A stretch of 64,000 bases of DNA from Glandiceps talaboti. Its lineage: Eukaryota; Hemichordata; Enteropneusta; Spengelidae. The notes below the pieces were generated by a model. The model was not told the origin of the DNA. It searched no databases and saw only the letters and a program-made list of their open reading frames with translations. Below are positions 45,425 through 58,932 of the stretch, one piece after another; within the stretch, counting starts at the first letter, position 1; each line of letters starts with the position of its first letter. The DNA is taken from contig NC_135554.1 of NCBI RefSeq assembly GCF_964340395.1, positions 1,186,001-1,250,000 on the forward strand, written 5' to 3'. A program made the position numbers and the translations under genes.

Positions 45425-45464
45425 CCACACACAAATCCACACACACACACACACACACACAGAA

Positions 45465-45497
<33 letters not shown>

Positions 45498-45552
45498 CTT
45501 TGCCATGCCTTTAGCACTACTGAACCTTATCAGTTCAGTTGTGCTAAAAACC
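44070..45552 (+). mobile_element. Family A dispersed element, full-length copy
   Basis: Head ACCACCAATGGCGTTGTAGC plus ACAACTGTACAG, five or so 116-bp modules, the middle section (TTTGCATATTACCGATGAGA; TCTGCTGAGTAGTTTTGGAA), long CA runs (45365-45460), a GACA patch and the end CAGTTCAGTTGTGCTAAAAA. This is the most complete copy in the window. Confidence 0.8.
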
Positions 45553-45944
45553 AGAAAATGGCAAAATGGTGTCGAACTCAAAGGCTTGCCGACATGGTCC
45601 TGTACAACAACAACCTATCAGTTTTTTTTATACAGCCGTTGTTATTTAATGAAAGTGTCAATCAAAATTAACATCAACAACTTAAGGTTGTCTGTCTTCA
45701 TATGTTTTGATACATTCGGAGTCAGAGTACGTCAGTCAGGATATTTAGTTTACACTGTGAAGTATGAATTATGTTGCAAGTGACCTTCAAGATTTACCAG
45801 TGAAATGGCGATAAATTTGAAATTTCATGCCAGTAAATTTAGAATGTCACCTGCTGAATGCCAATATTTATAGAAATTCACTGACATTGGCATACTTTTC
45901 ACCGGCAAATGTCGGTAACTTCCTAGGCTGAATTACGTGCATTC

Positions 45945-46165
45945 ACTCTTTGGATGTTTATACTTTCCTAACCATTCCTATTTTTAACTTTGCAATATAA
46001 ATCATCATTTGGCAGTTGTTGTGGGTGTGGTCTTGTTGCTAGGTATTTTTTTCAGTCCATTTTTGGAGTCTATTCACTATTAATCCCTGTTGATATCTTT
46101 TGCAATACATGCCTTCATTTGGCTGTTGCTATGGGCATGGTCTTGTTGCTAGGCATATTTGCATA
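45945..46165 (+). mobile_element. Family A fragment (modules only)
   Basis: It has two diverged modules with CTTTGCAATATAAATCATCA, GTGTGGTCTTGTTGCTAGGT and GCTATGGGCATGGTCTTGTT, and no head or tail. It ends about 140 bp from the PDZ exon 46306-46390. Confidence 0.65.
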
Positions 46166-46305
46166 AAATTTGGAATTCTACTAAAATGATCAAATTTAAA
46201 CATAGACAGTGTCTATGATTTAAAGCAGTGAAAGGAGTTCCTAGTTTCGAACTGATCTTTCAACCAGACAGAATGAAGATGACTTTGCTAAATGTAAAAA
46301 CTTAC

Positions 46306-46390
46306 CTAATTCCAAGGCCTTGTTCATTTTTTTCTAGCTCTACCAAAAATAGTTCACCGGGTAGCTCGCCATACTTGTTCTTTATTTTTT
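46306..46390 (-). CDS. MPDZ: MPDZ/PATJ-like scaffold protein, exon: start of first PDZ domain
   Basis: An 85-bp exon: two bases finishing a codon, 27 codons (KIKNKYGELPGELFLVELEK, NEQGLGI) and two bases of a Ser codon that the 34035-34146 exon completes. KYG-LPGEL-x-x-x-ELEK-x-x-x-GLG is the wording of the start of MPDZ PDZ8, and QGLGIS is the carboxylate-binding loop. The acceptor is TTATCTACAG and the donor GTAAGT. This is the most upstream exon I can find; the earlier part of the gene should lie right of the window, or in short exons I missed. Confidence 0.92.
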
Positions 46391-46859
46391 CTGTAGATAA
46401 ATTGAAAATGAAATAGAATTATAAAAGTCTTCTACAGTCAAAATGCAAATGTGCTGTTAATTGGTGGCCAAAAGAGTTGTGATGGTTGGTGCCATTTGGG
46501 AGTGTGAGATTTTGGCCAATCACACAATATAGTTTCTGCAAGCTCAAAATTTTTATTTTACGAAAATTTGAGTTAGCTTTGGCAAAATGGTAGCTGGGCT
46601 ACAATCTGTTGTCATAGTAACTGAGTCATAGTAAATGAGCCTTTAGTACACACACACACATACACACACACACACACATATATCCCATTGGACTACATCA
46701 TAATAATTAACAAGCCATCAGTCAAAGACATAGTCCCCCAAATTGTGTGTTGTTATACTTTCCAGGGATGCAAATGTCTGTAGTGTTGGGCTTTCAGTAT
46801 ATTTAGCCACAGTATTGGCCGTCTTAAGTGTACAGCTAGAATGTAATCCTTTCTCTCTC

Positions 46860-47450
46860 TTCACCTTGAAAATGTTTGTCAAGGTCAAAGGTCATTGTCT
46901 CATTACAAAGCTCATTATTAATAATGTGAGGTACGCACTTGAATGGTGTCCACAGACTTTTGGGAATAACAGGCAAAATGTGTTTTTTCTCACAAACATG
47001 GCCGCCATTGTGACTTGCATGTAATGCCTCATATAAAATATCTTTGCAATATACGTGATTATTTGGCTGTTGCTATGGGCGTGGTCTTGTTCATGACTAA
47101 AAATACTGTCACTTGAAATGTTTAGCTATGAAAAAAACCCAAATTTGGCTATTTGACCTTGAAGAAGATTTTCAAGGTCAAAGGTCAAGGTCTTAAAAGA
47201 AAGCTCACATATGATAGTATGGGCGTAAGCACTTGAATGGGGTCACTGTGTATTACACCTATAAAGTTATGATGCATACTGAGAAAGTTAATGACAAACA
47301 TGGCTACCTATTATTTGATTCAGTCATAAAACAAAGCGACATGCATATGTCAGCATGTTACCTTTGGGCAATGTTTGGTTGAAATTGGTTGGTGCGTGCC
47401 AGATATATGAAGGTGAATGCATGCACACATACATGTACGGATGGTGCCCT
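46860..47450 (+). repeat. Family B dispersed repeat, longest copy
   Basis: GGTCAAAGGTCATTGTCTCA, AACATGGCCGCCATTGTGAC, a 60-bp piece of a family A module at 47040-47095, then TTGGCTATTTGACCTTGAAG, AAGGTCTTAAAAGAAAGCTC, ACAAAGCGACATGCATATGT and GTTTGGTTGAAATTGGTTGG. It resembles 15330-15520 and 16330-16700. No coding region was seen. Confidence 0.6.
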
Positions 47451-47469
47451 CTGGGGATAATTACATTTT

Positions 47470-50400
47470 GTAACTGTTTTTATAATAATTAATGACATTT
47501 ATAATAATTAATTACGTTTAGAACTATTGGGCTAAATTACAATTAATTTAATAACATTTATAATAATGAATTATGTAATTATGTTTAGAAACTATTGGGC
47601 TAAATCACAATTAATTTAATAACATTTATAATAATGAATTATGTAATTATGTTTAGAAACTATTGGGCTAAATCACAATTAATGTAATAACATTTATAAT
47701 AATGAATCATGTAATTATGTTTAGAAACTATTGGGCTAAATCACAATTAATTCAATAACATTTATAAATCACAATTAATTTAATAACATTTATAATAATG
47801 AATTACGTAATTACGTTTAGAAACTATTGGGCTAAATCACAATTAATTTAATAACATTTATAAATCACAATTAATGTAATAACATTTATAATAATGAATC
47901 ATGTAATTATGTTTAGAAACTATTGGGCTAAATCACAATTAATTCAATAACATTTATAAATCACAATTAATGTAATAACATTTATAATAATGAATCATGT
48001 AATTATGTTTAGAAACTATTGGGCTAAATCACAATTAATTCAATAACATTTATAAATCACAATTAATTTAATAACATTTATAATAATGAATTACGTAATT
48101 ACGTTTAGAAACTATTGGGCTAAATCACAATTAATTCAATAACATTTATAAATCACAATTAATTTAATAACATTTATAATAATGAATTATGTAATTACGT
48201 TTAGAAACTATTGGGCTAAATCACAATTAATTCAATAACATTTATAAATCACAATTAATGTAATAACATTTATAATAATGAATCATGTAATTACGTTTAG
48301 AAACTATTGGGCTAAATCACAATTAATTCAATAACATTTATAAATCACAATTAATTTAATAACATTTATAATAATGAATTATGTAATTACGTTTAGAAAC
48401 TATTGGGCTAAATCACAATTAATTTAATAACATTTATAAATCACAATTAATTTAATAACATTTATAATAATGAATTACGTAATTACGTTTAGAAACTATT
48501 GGGCTAAATCACAATTAATTCAATAACATTTATAAATCACAATTAATTTAATAACATTTATAATAATGAATTATGTAATTACGTTTAGAAACTATTGGGC
48601 TAAATCACAATTAATTCAATAACATTTATAAATCACAATTAATGTAATAACATTTATAATAATGAATCATGTAATTACGTTTAGAAACTATTGGGCTAAA
48701 TCACAATTAATTCAATAACATTTATAAATCACAATTAATTTAATAACATTTATAATAATGAATTATGTAATTACGTTTAGAAACTATTGGGCTAAATCAC
48801 AATTAATTTAATAACATTTATAATAATGAATTATGTAATTATGTTTAGAAACTATTGGGCTAAATCACAATTAATTCAATAACATTTATAATAATGAATT
48901 ATGTAATTACGTTTAGAAACTACTGGGCTAAATCACAATTAATTTAATAACATTTATAAATCACAATTAATTCAATAACATTTATAATAATGAATTATGT
49001 AATTACGTTTAGAAACTATTGGGCTAAATCACAATTAATTCAATAACATTTATAATAATGAATTATGTAATTATGTTTAGAAACTATTGGGCTAAATCAC
49101 AATTAATTCAATAACATTTATAATAATGAATTATGTAATTACGTTTAGAAACTATTGGGCTAAATCACAATTAATTCAATAACATTTATAAATCACAATT
49201 AATTCAATAACATTTATAATAATGAATTATGTAATTACGTTTAGAAACTATTGGGCTAAATCACAATTAATTTAATAACATTTATAATAATGAATTATGT
49301 AATTATGTTTAGAAACTATTGGGCTAAATCACAATTAATTCAATAACATTTATAATAATGAATTATGTAATTACGTTTAGAAACTATTGGGCTAAATCAC
49401 AATTAATTCAATAACATTTATAAATCACAATTAATTCAATAACATTTATAATAATGAATTATGTAATTATGTTTAGAAACTATTGGGCTAAATCACAATT
49501 AATTCAATAACATTTATAATAATGAATTATGTAATTATGTTTAGAAACTATTGGGCTAAATCACAATTAATTTAATAACATTTATAATAATGAATTATGT
49601 AATTATGTTTAGAAACTATTGGGCTAAATCACAATTAATTCAATAACATTTATAAATCACAATTAATTCAATAACATTTATAATAATGAATTATGTAATT
49701 ACGTTTAGAAACTATTGGGCTAAATCACAATTAATTCAATAACATTTATAATAATGAATTATGTAATTACGTTTAGAAACTATTGGGCTAAATCACAAAT
49801 AATGTAATAACATTTATAATAATGAATTATGTAATTATGTTTAGAAACTATTGGGCTAAATCACAATTAATTCAATAACATTTATAATAATGAATCATGT
49901 AATTATGTTTAGAAACTATTGGGCTAAATCACAATTAATTTAATAACATTTATAAATCACAATTAATTTAATAACATTTATAATAATGAATTACGTAATT
50001 ACGTTTAGAAACTATTGGGCTAAATCACAATTAATTTAATAACATTTATAAATCACAATTAATTTAATAACATTTATAATAATGAATCATGTAATTATGT
50101 TTAGAAACTATTGGGCTAAATCACAATTAATTTAATAACATTTATAAATCACAATTAATTTAATAACATTTATAATAATGAATCATGTAATTATGTTTAG
50201 AAACTATTGGGCTAAATCACAATTAATTCAATAACATTTATAAATCACAATTAATTTAATAACATTTATAATAATGAATCATGTAATTATGTTTAGAAAC
50301 TATTGGGCTAAATCACAATTAATTCAATAACATTTATAATAATGAATCATGTAATTATGTTTAGAAACTATTGGGCTAAATTACAATTAATTTAATAACA

Positions 50401-51610
50401 TTTATAAATCACAATTAATTTAATAACATTTATAATAATGAATCATGTAATTATGTTTAGAAACTATTGGGCTAAGTCACAATTAATTCAATAACATTTA
50501 TAAATCACAATTAATTCAATAACATTTATAATAATGAATTATGTAATTACGTTTAGAAACTATTGGGCTAAATCACAATTAATTCAATAACATTTATAAT
50601 AATGAATTATGTAATTATGTTTAGAAACTATTGGGCTAAATCACAATTAATGTAATAACATTTATAATAATGAATTATGTAATTACGTTTAGAAACTATT
50701 GGGCTAAATCAATTAATTTAATAACATTTATAATAATGAATTATGTAATTACGTTTAGAAACTATTGGGCTAAATTACAATTAATTTAATAACATTTATA
50801 AATCACAATTAATTTAATAACATTTATAATAATGAATTACGTAATTACGTTTAGAAACTATTGGGCTAAATCACAATTAATTTAATAACATTTATAAATC
50901 ACAATTAATTTAATAACATTTATAATAATGAATCATGTAATTACGTTTAGAAACTATTGGGCTAAATCACAATTAATTTAATAACATTTATAATAATGAA
51001 TCATGTAATTATGTTTAGAAACTATTGGGCTAAATCACAATTAATTTAATAACATTTATAATAATGAATTATGTAATTACGTTTAGAAACTATTGGGCTA
51101 AATTACAATTAATTTAATAACATTTATAAATCACAATTAATTTAATAACATTTATAATAATGAATTATGTAATTACGTTTAGAAACTATTGGGCTAAATC
51201 ACAATTAATTTAATAACATTTATAAATCACAATTAATTCAATAACATTTATAATAATGAATTATGTAATTACGTTTAGAAACTATTGGGCTAAATCACAA
51301 TTAATTTAATAACATTTATAAATCACAATTAATTCAATAACATTTATAATAATGAATTATGTAATTACGTTTAGAAACTATTGGGCTAAATCACAATTAA
51401 TTTAATAACATTTATAATAATGAATTATGTAATTACGTTTAGAAACTATTGGGCTAAATCACAATTAATTTAATAACATTTATAAATCACAATTAATTTA
51501 ATAACATTTATAAATCACAATTAATTCAATAACATTTATAATAATGAATTATGTAATTATGTTTAGAAACTATTGGGCTAAATCACAATTAATTTAATAA
51601 CATTTATAAT
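47470..51610. repeat. AT-rich 68/96-bp satellite array, about 4.1 kb
   Basis: The 68-bp unit contains AATCACAATTAATTTAATAA, CATTTATAATAATGAATTAT, GTAATTACGTTTAGAAACTA and TTGGGCTA. In many copies an extra 28 bp (AATCACAATTAATTCAATAA plus CATTTATA), a partial duplication of the unit start, makes a 96-bp unit. The two lengths alternate irregularly. Variant sites include GAATTATG/GAATCATG/GAATTACG and TACG/TATG. Confidence 0.95.
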
Positions 51611-53322
51611 ATATATATTATGTTCCTGTTAAAGAACTCTATCCTATCATTATATAATCTGAGTGGTTGTAAAAGAATTTCCTTAAATTATATCTGATTC
51701 TTAAGTTGATGTACATACCATGCACTATTGTTAAATTGATATTTATACTGAGGATTTCTACATAACTGCAGAGTTTCACAATGAGCAAAAAGAATGGCAT
51801 CTCATATACCGGTACCTCAAACCAAGCAAAACACTACCTATAACAAACAAATCATGTGACTATAACTGCATTCTAAACACGTAAGCTATATACTGACAGA
51901 ATTGTTATGGTTCATGTCATGAATAAAATTAACAACATCCGCATTTCACATTTCTCATACAACTATGTCATTGACTCAAATATTTTTTATATTTCCCGAG
52001 TGTGACTATTTTATATAAGTACACTTCAATTGCCATTAACCACTTTTACTTCAATTCAAAGAATATCTGATGAAAAAGACAACCCTCAGGAAAAATTCCA
52101 ACAAACACTGCTCAGATGACTATTACAAGGCAAGATTGTATTATACTGAAAGATTTGACGTAAGTGGGCCTCTAGGTAACTAAAGCATTCACAACAATGG
52201 TATATTGTGGTTAGCACAAATTGAATACAGAAAAATAGATAGAGTTTCATTCCTCTTAGAAATGCATTTGACTGCCAGTTGGGGGTTCTGAATATAAGAA
52301 AATATTCAATCAGTTTGTTTCTGTTTTGAATGATTTTGATGGCTCTCCGCTACTTAATCAATATCTGTATGCCTGCATGTAATAAAATATGGACAAATCA
52401 ATATGCTACGGCAAAATGAGTACACTTGTTTGGATTATGTGTACAGTTTTTCAGAAACCAGTTCAAAATGCCCCTGGGAAATGTTCAATCTTCTCTCTGA
52501 CAAATAACAATCACTTGGAATAGGTACACACAAAATTAACATTAGAAATGAGACAGTACAATAACAGTAAATTGTAATATGACAAAGACTAAGCTTGTAG
52601 TCATCAAAATGGTGTTTAGGTCAAACACAATCAAGGACATTCAACACTTTGAATAAGACAAAATAGGTATGTTACCTTGTTGGAACACTAATTCATACAC
52701 CTCTGGCATGATGAACACAATGAAACATCACTATTAATGAAGGCAATATCCATCACAATTGTCCTCAACCATAGCAAATCCTGAATTCACACACAATAAT
52801 CTGGCAGTGAAAATATTCATTTAGACCAGGATGAATAATCTCCAAATTGTCATTTGTACTAGAGGCAGTACGAGCCACAGCTTAGGCTATCTCAATATCA
52901 CAGTGAAACTGATTATGCATTTTTTAAATAAGCTGGAGAGGCTAAAAGAAGGCTAAAAGACTGGACTGCCTTGCAACCATTAAAACAAGTATCATGTGAT
53001 ACAGTAAATCCTTGCAGCCTCATTCATCTCTCAGTCTGTCTTCAGCTCACTGATGTGAAAATGACTGTCTGCCATACACTCACATATATTTTTTTTTATG
53101 TGCAATGGGTATGCTGCAATAACATGCTTTAATTGACCTAAAATACATTATTTCTATTTTGACATCAACACTGACTGCATATACATACTACTACTGCTAA
53201 CTTATGGCAAAGTCCCTAACTGCTTGTTTTGATAAATTGGGACTTGGACACTTCAGTAAAGTGGGCCTCCTTTACTGATGGAAATTCACTTTTAATAAAC
53301 TCACCATAACTTCTAATCTTTC
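51611..53322. other. Unique-looking sequence with no recognised gene
   Basis: About 1.7 kb of AT-rich DNA without long open frames, tandem repeats or element copies that I recognise. It should lie upstream in the MPDZ-like gene and may contain a missed short exon. Confidence 0.4.
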
Positions 53323-54530
53323 CATCGTAAAAAATACCGCCAGTGGCGTTGTAGCACACCTGTACAATTTTTAAAAATGTTTATCCATATGCTAGTCCAT
53401 GCTAACAATAGGTGTTCATTTGCTGAATGACTATCCAGTTGCCTATCCAACCATATTGCTATCTTTACGATATATGCTATCATTTGGCTGTTGCTATGGG
53501 CGTGGTCAAGTTGCTAGATATATTTACATACATTTTTGTATCTTTTTGTTCACTTGTGTATGAATTCCTGATATTATCTTCGCAATATATGTGATCATTT
53601 GGCTGTTGCTATGGGCATAGTCTTGTTGCTAGGCACATTTGTATACATTTTTTGAATGTTTATTCATATCTTTCTATTCCTGTTGTTATCTTTGCAATAT
53701 ATGTGATTATTTGGCAGTTGCTATGGCCGTGGTCTTGTTGCTAGGCAAATTTACATACATTTTTTGAATTTTTCTTCAATTGTCTATTAATCCATGTTGT
53801 TATCTTTGTGAAATACACGGCTGTTTGGCTGTTGCTATGGGCGTGGTCATGGTTGCTAGGGTATTTGCATTACATTTTTTTGACTATTTACTCAATTGCC
53901 TACCAGATGTTGTTATTTGACCAAAATATACTGCCATGTGGTTGTTGCTAAGGGCATGGTCATGGTTGCTTGGGCCAATTTCATTAGTGTTTTGAAGAAA
54001 ATCTGAAGAATAATACTTTCAGAAACACCTCACCAAGTTTCAGACTCACTGACCAAGTACTTTTTGAGATATAAGTTTTTGACAAAAAATGAACATTTTT
54101 ACACCTAATTTGCATATCACTCATGGAATCATTGTATGCTTAATATTTCTTTGTCCACACATCCCTAGATGCATTCCCATCAAATTTCAGCCCAATCTGC
54201 TCAGTAGTTTTGGAATTATAGATTTTTAACCAAAAAGAAATATTTTTAGCCCTAATTTGCATATTACTGATGGAATAATCATGTCATGAACAAGTCTTAC
54301 TTTACACGCCCTTAAAATGTTCCCACCAAATTTCAGCCCAATCTGCCCAGTAGTTTCTGAGTGTAAGTTTTTTGACAAAAATCACATTTTTGGCCCCAAA
54401 TCACACACCTGTGATGCGATCATTTTGATTTGAACAATTTCCCACCTAGACACCCAAGGTAATGGAAACGCAAAATATCATGGCAATCGGTTTAGCTGTT
54501 TTTGACTTTAAGTTGTTTGTTAAATTACAA
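53323..54530 (+). mobile_element. Family A dispersed element, copy lacking the right end
   Basis: Head TACCGCCAGTGGCGTTGTAG, modules from 53450, the middle section to GGCAATCGGTTTAGCTGTTT and TTTAAGTTGTTTG. The CA run and terminal CAGTTGTGCTA are missing. Its first module keeps TTTTTGTTCACTTGTGTATG uninterrupted, the site where the LINE entered the copy at 1098-7140. Confidence 0.75.
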
Positions 54531-54665
54531 CATATATATTATTCCTGTGATTAATCTACTTGTTGTATAGATTGTTTATTATTTCAATTAAATATTGACA
54601 GACTACTTGACATAATAATCATCTATATTTATTACAACAGTGTATCCTACTATGTATTTTATTTA

Positions 54666-54808
54666 AACAATAATGTACGCCCTCCCAGCCCATAATGGAT
54701 GAAAGCAAACTTTGAACGACATAATGGGCGAGGCGAAAGCCGAGCCCATTATGGAGTGCAAAGTTTGCTTGAGTCCATTATGGACTGGGAGGGCGTACAT
54801 TATTGTTA
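54666..54808. repeat. 143-bp near-perfect hairpin
   Basis: The left arm has CAATAATGTACGCCCTCCCA, GCCCATAATGGA, AGCAAACTTTG and ATAATGGGC. The right arm repeats these as complements in reverse order, ending GGGAGGGCGTACATTATTG. The centre is GAGGCGAAAGCCGAG. It sits in AT-rich DNA about 400 bp from the 32-bp satellite. Confidence 0.9.
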
Positions 54809-55214
54809 TTATTTTATAGTTTTGCCAATTCCAGTGAATTTGTAGACCGAGAAACGCAAAACAACGTATAATATACACAGCGTTGAACATCGTCTGCCAT
54901 GTGCGGCCTGGAAGCTGAATACTAAGCATAGCGACACACGTACGTACACATACACGCACACACACATATACACTTCAATGAACAGCTGTGAACACAAATT
55001 TATTTCATTTTAGTTTCAATCTTTAAAAAAAAATTCTTATGGTGTTTACCCCATAATTTCCCTGTTCTTAAATACCCACACCTTTATTGCCTTACGGACA
55101 TAAGCTTGTATTGTTATGCTCGTTCCGGGGCCACGATGCCCAATAACGGAGTACATTATCAGTAATAATGTACAGCGATGACGTCACAAAATTCAATGGA
55201 ATTGGTAATGCTAT
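54809..55214. other. Sequence between the hairpin and the 32-bp satellite
   Basis: It contains CACA/ACGTAC low-complexity patches, and ACATTATCAGTAATAATGTA at about 55152, a short palindrome-like piece that repeats the TGTACATTAT wording of the hairpin. No gene was seen. Confidence 0.45.
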
Positions 55215-57720
55215 AATATAAATTACAACATTGTATCCTACCATGTATTTTATATTACAACAATGTATCCTACTATGTATTTTATATTACAACAATGTAT
55301 CCTACTATGTATTTTATATTACAATAATGTATCCTACTATGTATTTTATATTACAACATTGTATCCTACTATGTATTTTATATTACAACAATGTATCCTA
55401 CTATGTATTTTATATTACAACATTGTATCCTACTATGTATTTTATATTACAACATTGTATCCTACTATGTATTTTATATTACAACATTATATCCTACTAT
55501 GTATTTTATATTACAACAATGTATCCTACTATGTATTTTATATTACAACATTATATCCTACTATGTATTTTATATTACAACATTGTATCCTACTATGTAT
55601 TTTATATTACAATATTGTATCCTACTATGTATTTTATATTACAATATTGTATCCTACTATGTATTTTATATTACAATATTGTATCCTACTATGTATTTTA
55701 TATTACAACATTGTATCCTACTATGTATTTTATATTACAATATTGTATCCTACTATGTATTTTATATTACAATATTGTATCCTACTATGTATTTTATATT
55801 ACAACATTGTATCCTACTATGTATTTTATATTACAACATTGTATCCTACTATGTATTTTATATTACAACATTGTATCCTACTATGTATTTTATATTACAA
55901 TATTGTATCCTACTATGTATTTTATATTACAACAATGTATCCTACTATGTATTTTATATTACAATATTATATCCTACTATGTATTTTATATTACAACATT
56001 GTATCCTACTATGTATTTTATATTACAACATTGTATCCTACTATGTATTTTATATTACAATATTGTATCCTACTATGTATTTTATATTACAACATTGTAT
56101 CCTACTATGTATTTTATATTACAACATTGTATCCTACTATGTATTTTATATTACAACATTGTATCCTACTATGTATTTTATATTACAACAATGTATCCTA
56201 CTATGTATTTTATATTACAATATTATATCCTACTATGTATTTTATATTACAACATTGTATCCTACTATGTATTTTATATTACAATATTATATCCTACTAT
56301 GTATTTTATATTACAACATTGTATCCTACTATGTATTTTATATTACAACAATGTATCCTACTATGTATTTTATATTACAATATTGTATCCTACTATGTAT
56401 TTTATATTACAACATTGTATCCTACTATGTATTTTATATTACAATATTGTATCCTACTATGTATTTTATATTACAACATTGTATCCTACTATGTATTTTA
56501 TATTACAATATTATATCCTACTATGTATTTTATATTACAACATTGTATCCTACTATGTATTTTATATTACAATATTATATCCTACTATGTATTTTATATT
56601 ACAACATTGTATCCTACTATGTATTTTATATTACAACATTGTATCCTACTATGTATTTTATATTACAACAGTGTATCCTACTATGTATTTTATATTACAA
56701 CATTATATCCTACTATGTATTTTATATTACAACATTGTATCCTACTATGTATTTTATATTACAACATTATATTCTACTATGTATTTTATATTACAACATT
56801 GTATCCTACTATGTATTTTATATTACAATATTGTATCCTACTATGTATTTTATATTACAACAATGTATCCTACTATGTATTTTATATTACAACATTGTAT
56901 CCTACTATGTATTTTATATTACAATATTGTATCCTACTATGTATTTTATATTACAACATTGTATCCTACTATGTATTTTATATTACAACATTATATCCTA
57001 CTATGTATTTTATATTACAATATTGTATCCTACTATGTATTTTATATTACAACATTGTATCCTACTATGTATTTTATATTACAACATTGTATCCTACTAT
57101 GTATTTTATATTACAATATTGTATCCTACTATGTATTTTATATTACAATATTGTATCCTACTATGTATTTTATATTACAACATTGTATCCTACTATGTAT
57201 TTTATATTACAACATTGTATCCTACTATGTATTTTATATTATAATATTGTATCCTACTATGTATTTTATATTACAACAATGTATCCTACTATGTATTTTA
57301 TATTACAATATTGTATCCTACTATGTATTTTATATTACAACAATGTATCCTACTATGTATTTTATATTACAACAATGTATCCTACTATGTATTTTATATT
57401 ACAACATTGTATCCTACTATGTATTTTATATTACAACATTATATTCTACTATGTATTTTATATTACAACAATGTATCCTACTATGTATTTTATATTACAA
57501 CAATGTATCCTACTATGTATTTTATATTACATTATATCCTACTATGTATTTTATATTACAACATTGTATCCTACTATGTATTTTATATTACAACAATGTA
57601 TCCTACTATGTATTTTATATTACAACAATGTATCCTACTATGTATTTTATATTACATTATATCCTACTATGTATTTTATATTACAACATTGTATCCTACT
57701 ATGTATTTTATATTACAACA
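55215..57720. repeat. 32-bp satellite, left block (about 78 copies)
   Basis: Unit: TATCCTACTATGTATTTTAT followed by ATTACAACATTG. Variation is nearly confined to the AACATTG segment (AATATTG, AACAATG, AACATTA, AATATTA, AACAGTG), plus rare 29-bp copies at about 57530 and 57655. The unit has no plus-strand stop in any frame, which creates overlapping open frames of 600-830 codons that are not genes. Confidence 0.97.
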
Positions 57721-58932
57721 AGTCATTGAGAATGACATAGTCCCCGCTATAATTGGGTTTTAAGGAATTATCACTACTCTGATCACGCAACAACATTTGT
57801 GAACCTAAAACAAACAGACTTAGATATGTTGTGTGTGCTTGTTGGACATGGAATATGCCTCCAACAATAAAGGATTGGTTGGGTATGGGGGATCATATCA
57901 CGATGAAAATGGAGTCTGAGTTATGGCTTTGGACATGGAAAATTCACAAACAAAATGGCTGCCAGGCAGCCATATTGGATCGTATCACGACGAAAATGGA
58001 TATGCACATGTATGTCATAGAACACTGTCCTAATACCAACTTTAAATGAGATCTGTTCAAGCATGTCTGAGTTATGGCTTTGGACATGAAAATTCGCAAA
58101 CAAAATGGCTGCTAGGCAGCCATATTGGATCGTATCACAACGAAAATGGATATACACATGTATGTCATAGAACACTGTCCTAATACCAACTTTGAATGAG
58201 ATCTGTTTAAGCATGTCTGAGTTATGGCTTTGGACATGGAAAATTCACAAACAAAATGGCTACCAGGCAGCCATATTGGATCGTATCACGACGAAAATGG
58301 ATATACACATGTATGTCATAGAACACTGTCCTAATAATAACTTTGAATGAGATCTGTTCAAGCATGTCTGAGTTATGGCTTTGGACCTGAAAATTCACAA
58401 ACAAAATGGCTACCAGGCAGCCATATTGGATCGTATCACAATGAAAATGGATATGCACATGTATGTCATAGAACACTGTCCTAATACCAACTTTAAATGA
58501 GATCTGTTCAAGCATGTCTGAGTTATGGCTTTGGACATGAAAATTCGCAAACAAAATGGCTGCTAGGCGGCCATATTGGATCGTATCATGACAACAATGA
58601 ATATGCACATGTATGTCATAGAACACTGTCCCAATACCAACTTTGAATGAGATCTGTTAAAGTATGTCTGAGTTATGGCTCTAGACAGGGAAAATTCGCA
58701 AACAAAATGGTTGCTAGGCGGCCATATTGGATCGTATCATAAAACAAATTGACGTGCATATGTATGCCATTGTATGTTGCCCCTGTACCAAGTTTGAAAA
58801 AAATCGGTCCAGGCATCTCCAAGAAACAGCTGCGGACGGACGGACGGACGGACGGACGGACGCACGGACGCACGGACGGACAGACGGAACCCAATCCATA
58901 AGTCCCCGTTCCGGACTTCGTCCGCGGGGACT
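57721..58932. mobile_element. 1.2-kb element inserted in the 32-bp satellite
   Basis: It is flanked by AACA on both sides (57717-57720 and 58933-58936), a likely target duplication inside a satellite unit. The left end has the palindrome GTCATTGAGAATGAC and then TAGTCCCCGC (57739-57748). The right end has GCGGGGACTA (58924-58933), so a 10-bp inverted pair lies at or near the ends. Inside are about five copies of a 150-bp repeat (57917-58680) and a (GGAC)n run at 58836-58875. No transposase was seen, so it is non-autonomous. Confidence 0.82.
57917..58680. repeat. 150-bp tandem repeat, about five copies, inside the mobile element
   Basis: Each copy contains TGAGTTATGGCTTTGGACAT, CAAACAAAATGGCTGCCAGG, CAGCCATATTGGATCGTATC, ATGCACATGTATGTCATAGA and GAGATCTGTTCAAGCATGTC. 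Because 150 is a multiple of three, minus-strand frames stay open through several copies (SFKVGIRTVFYDIHV...). I treat these as repeat by-products. Confidence 0.9.

Noticed and set aside
57921-58626. Minus-strand open frames repeating SFKVGIRTVFYDIHV
   Set aside because: They follow the 150-bp internal repeat of a non-autonomous element. The frame is open only because 150 is a multiple of three.
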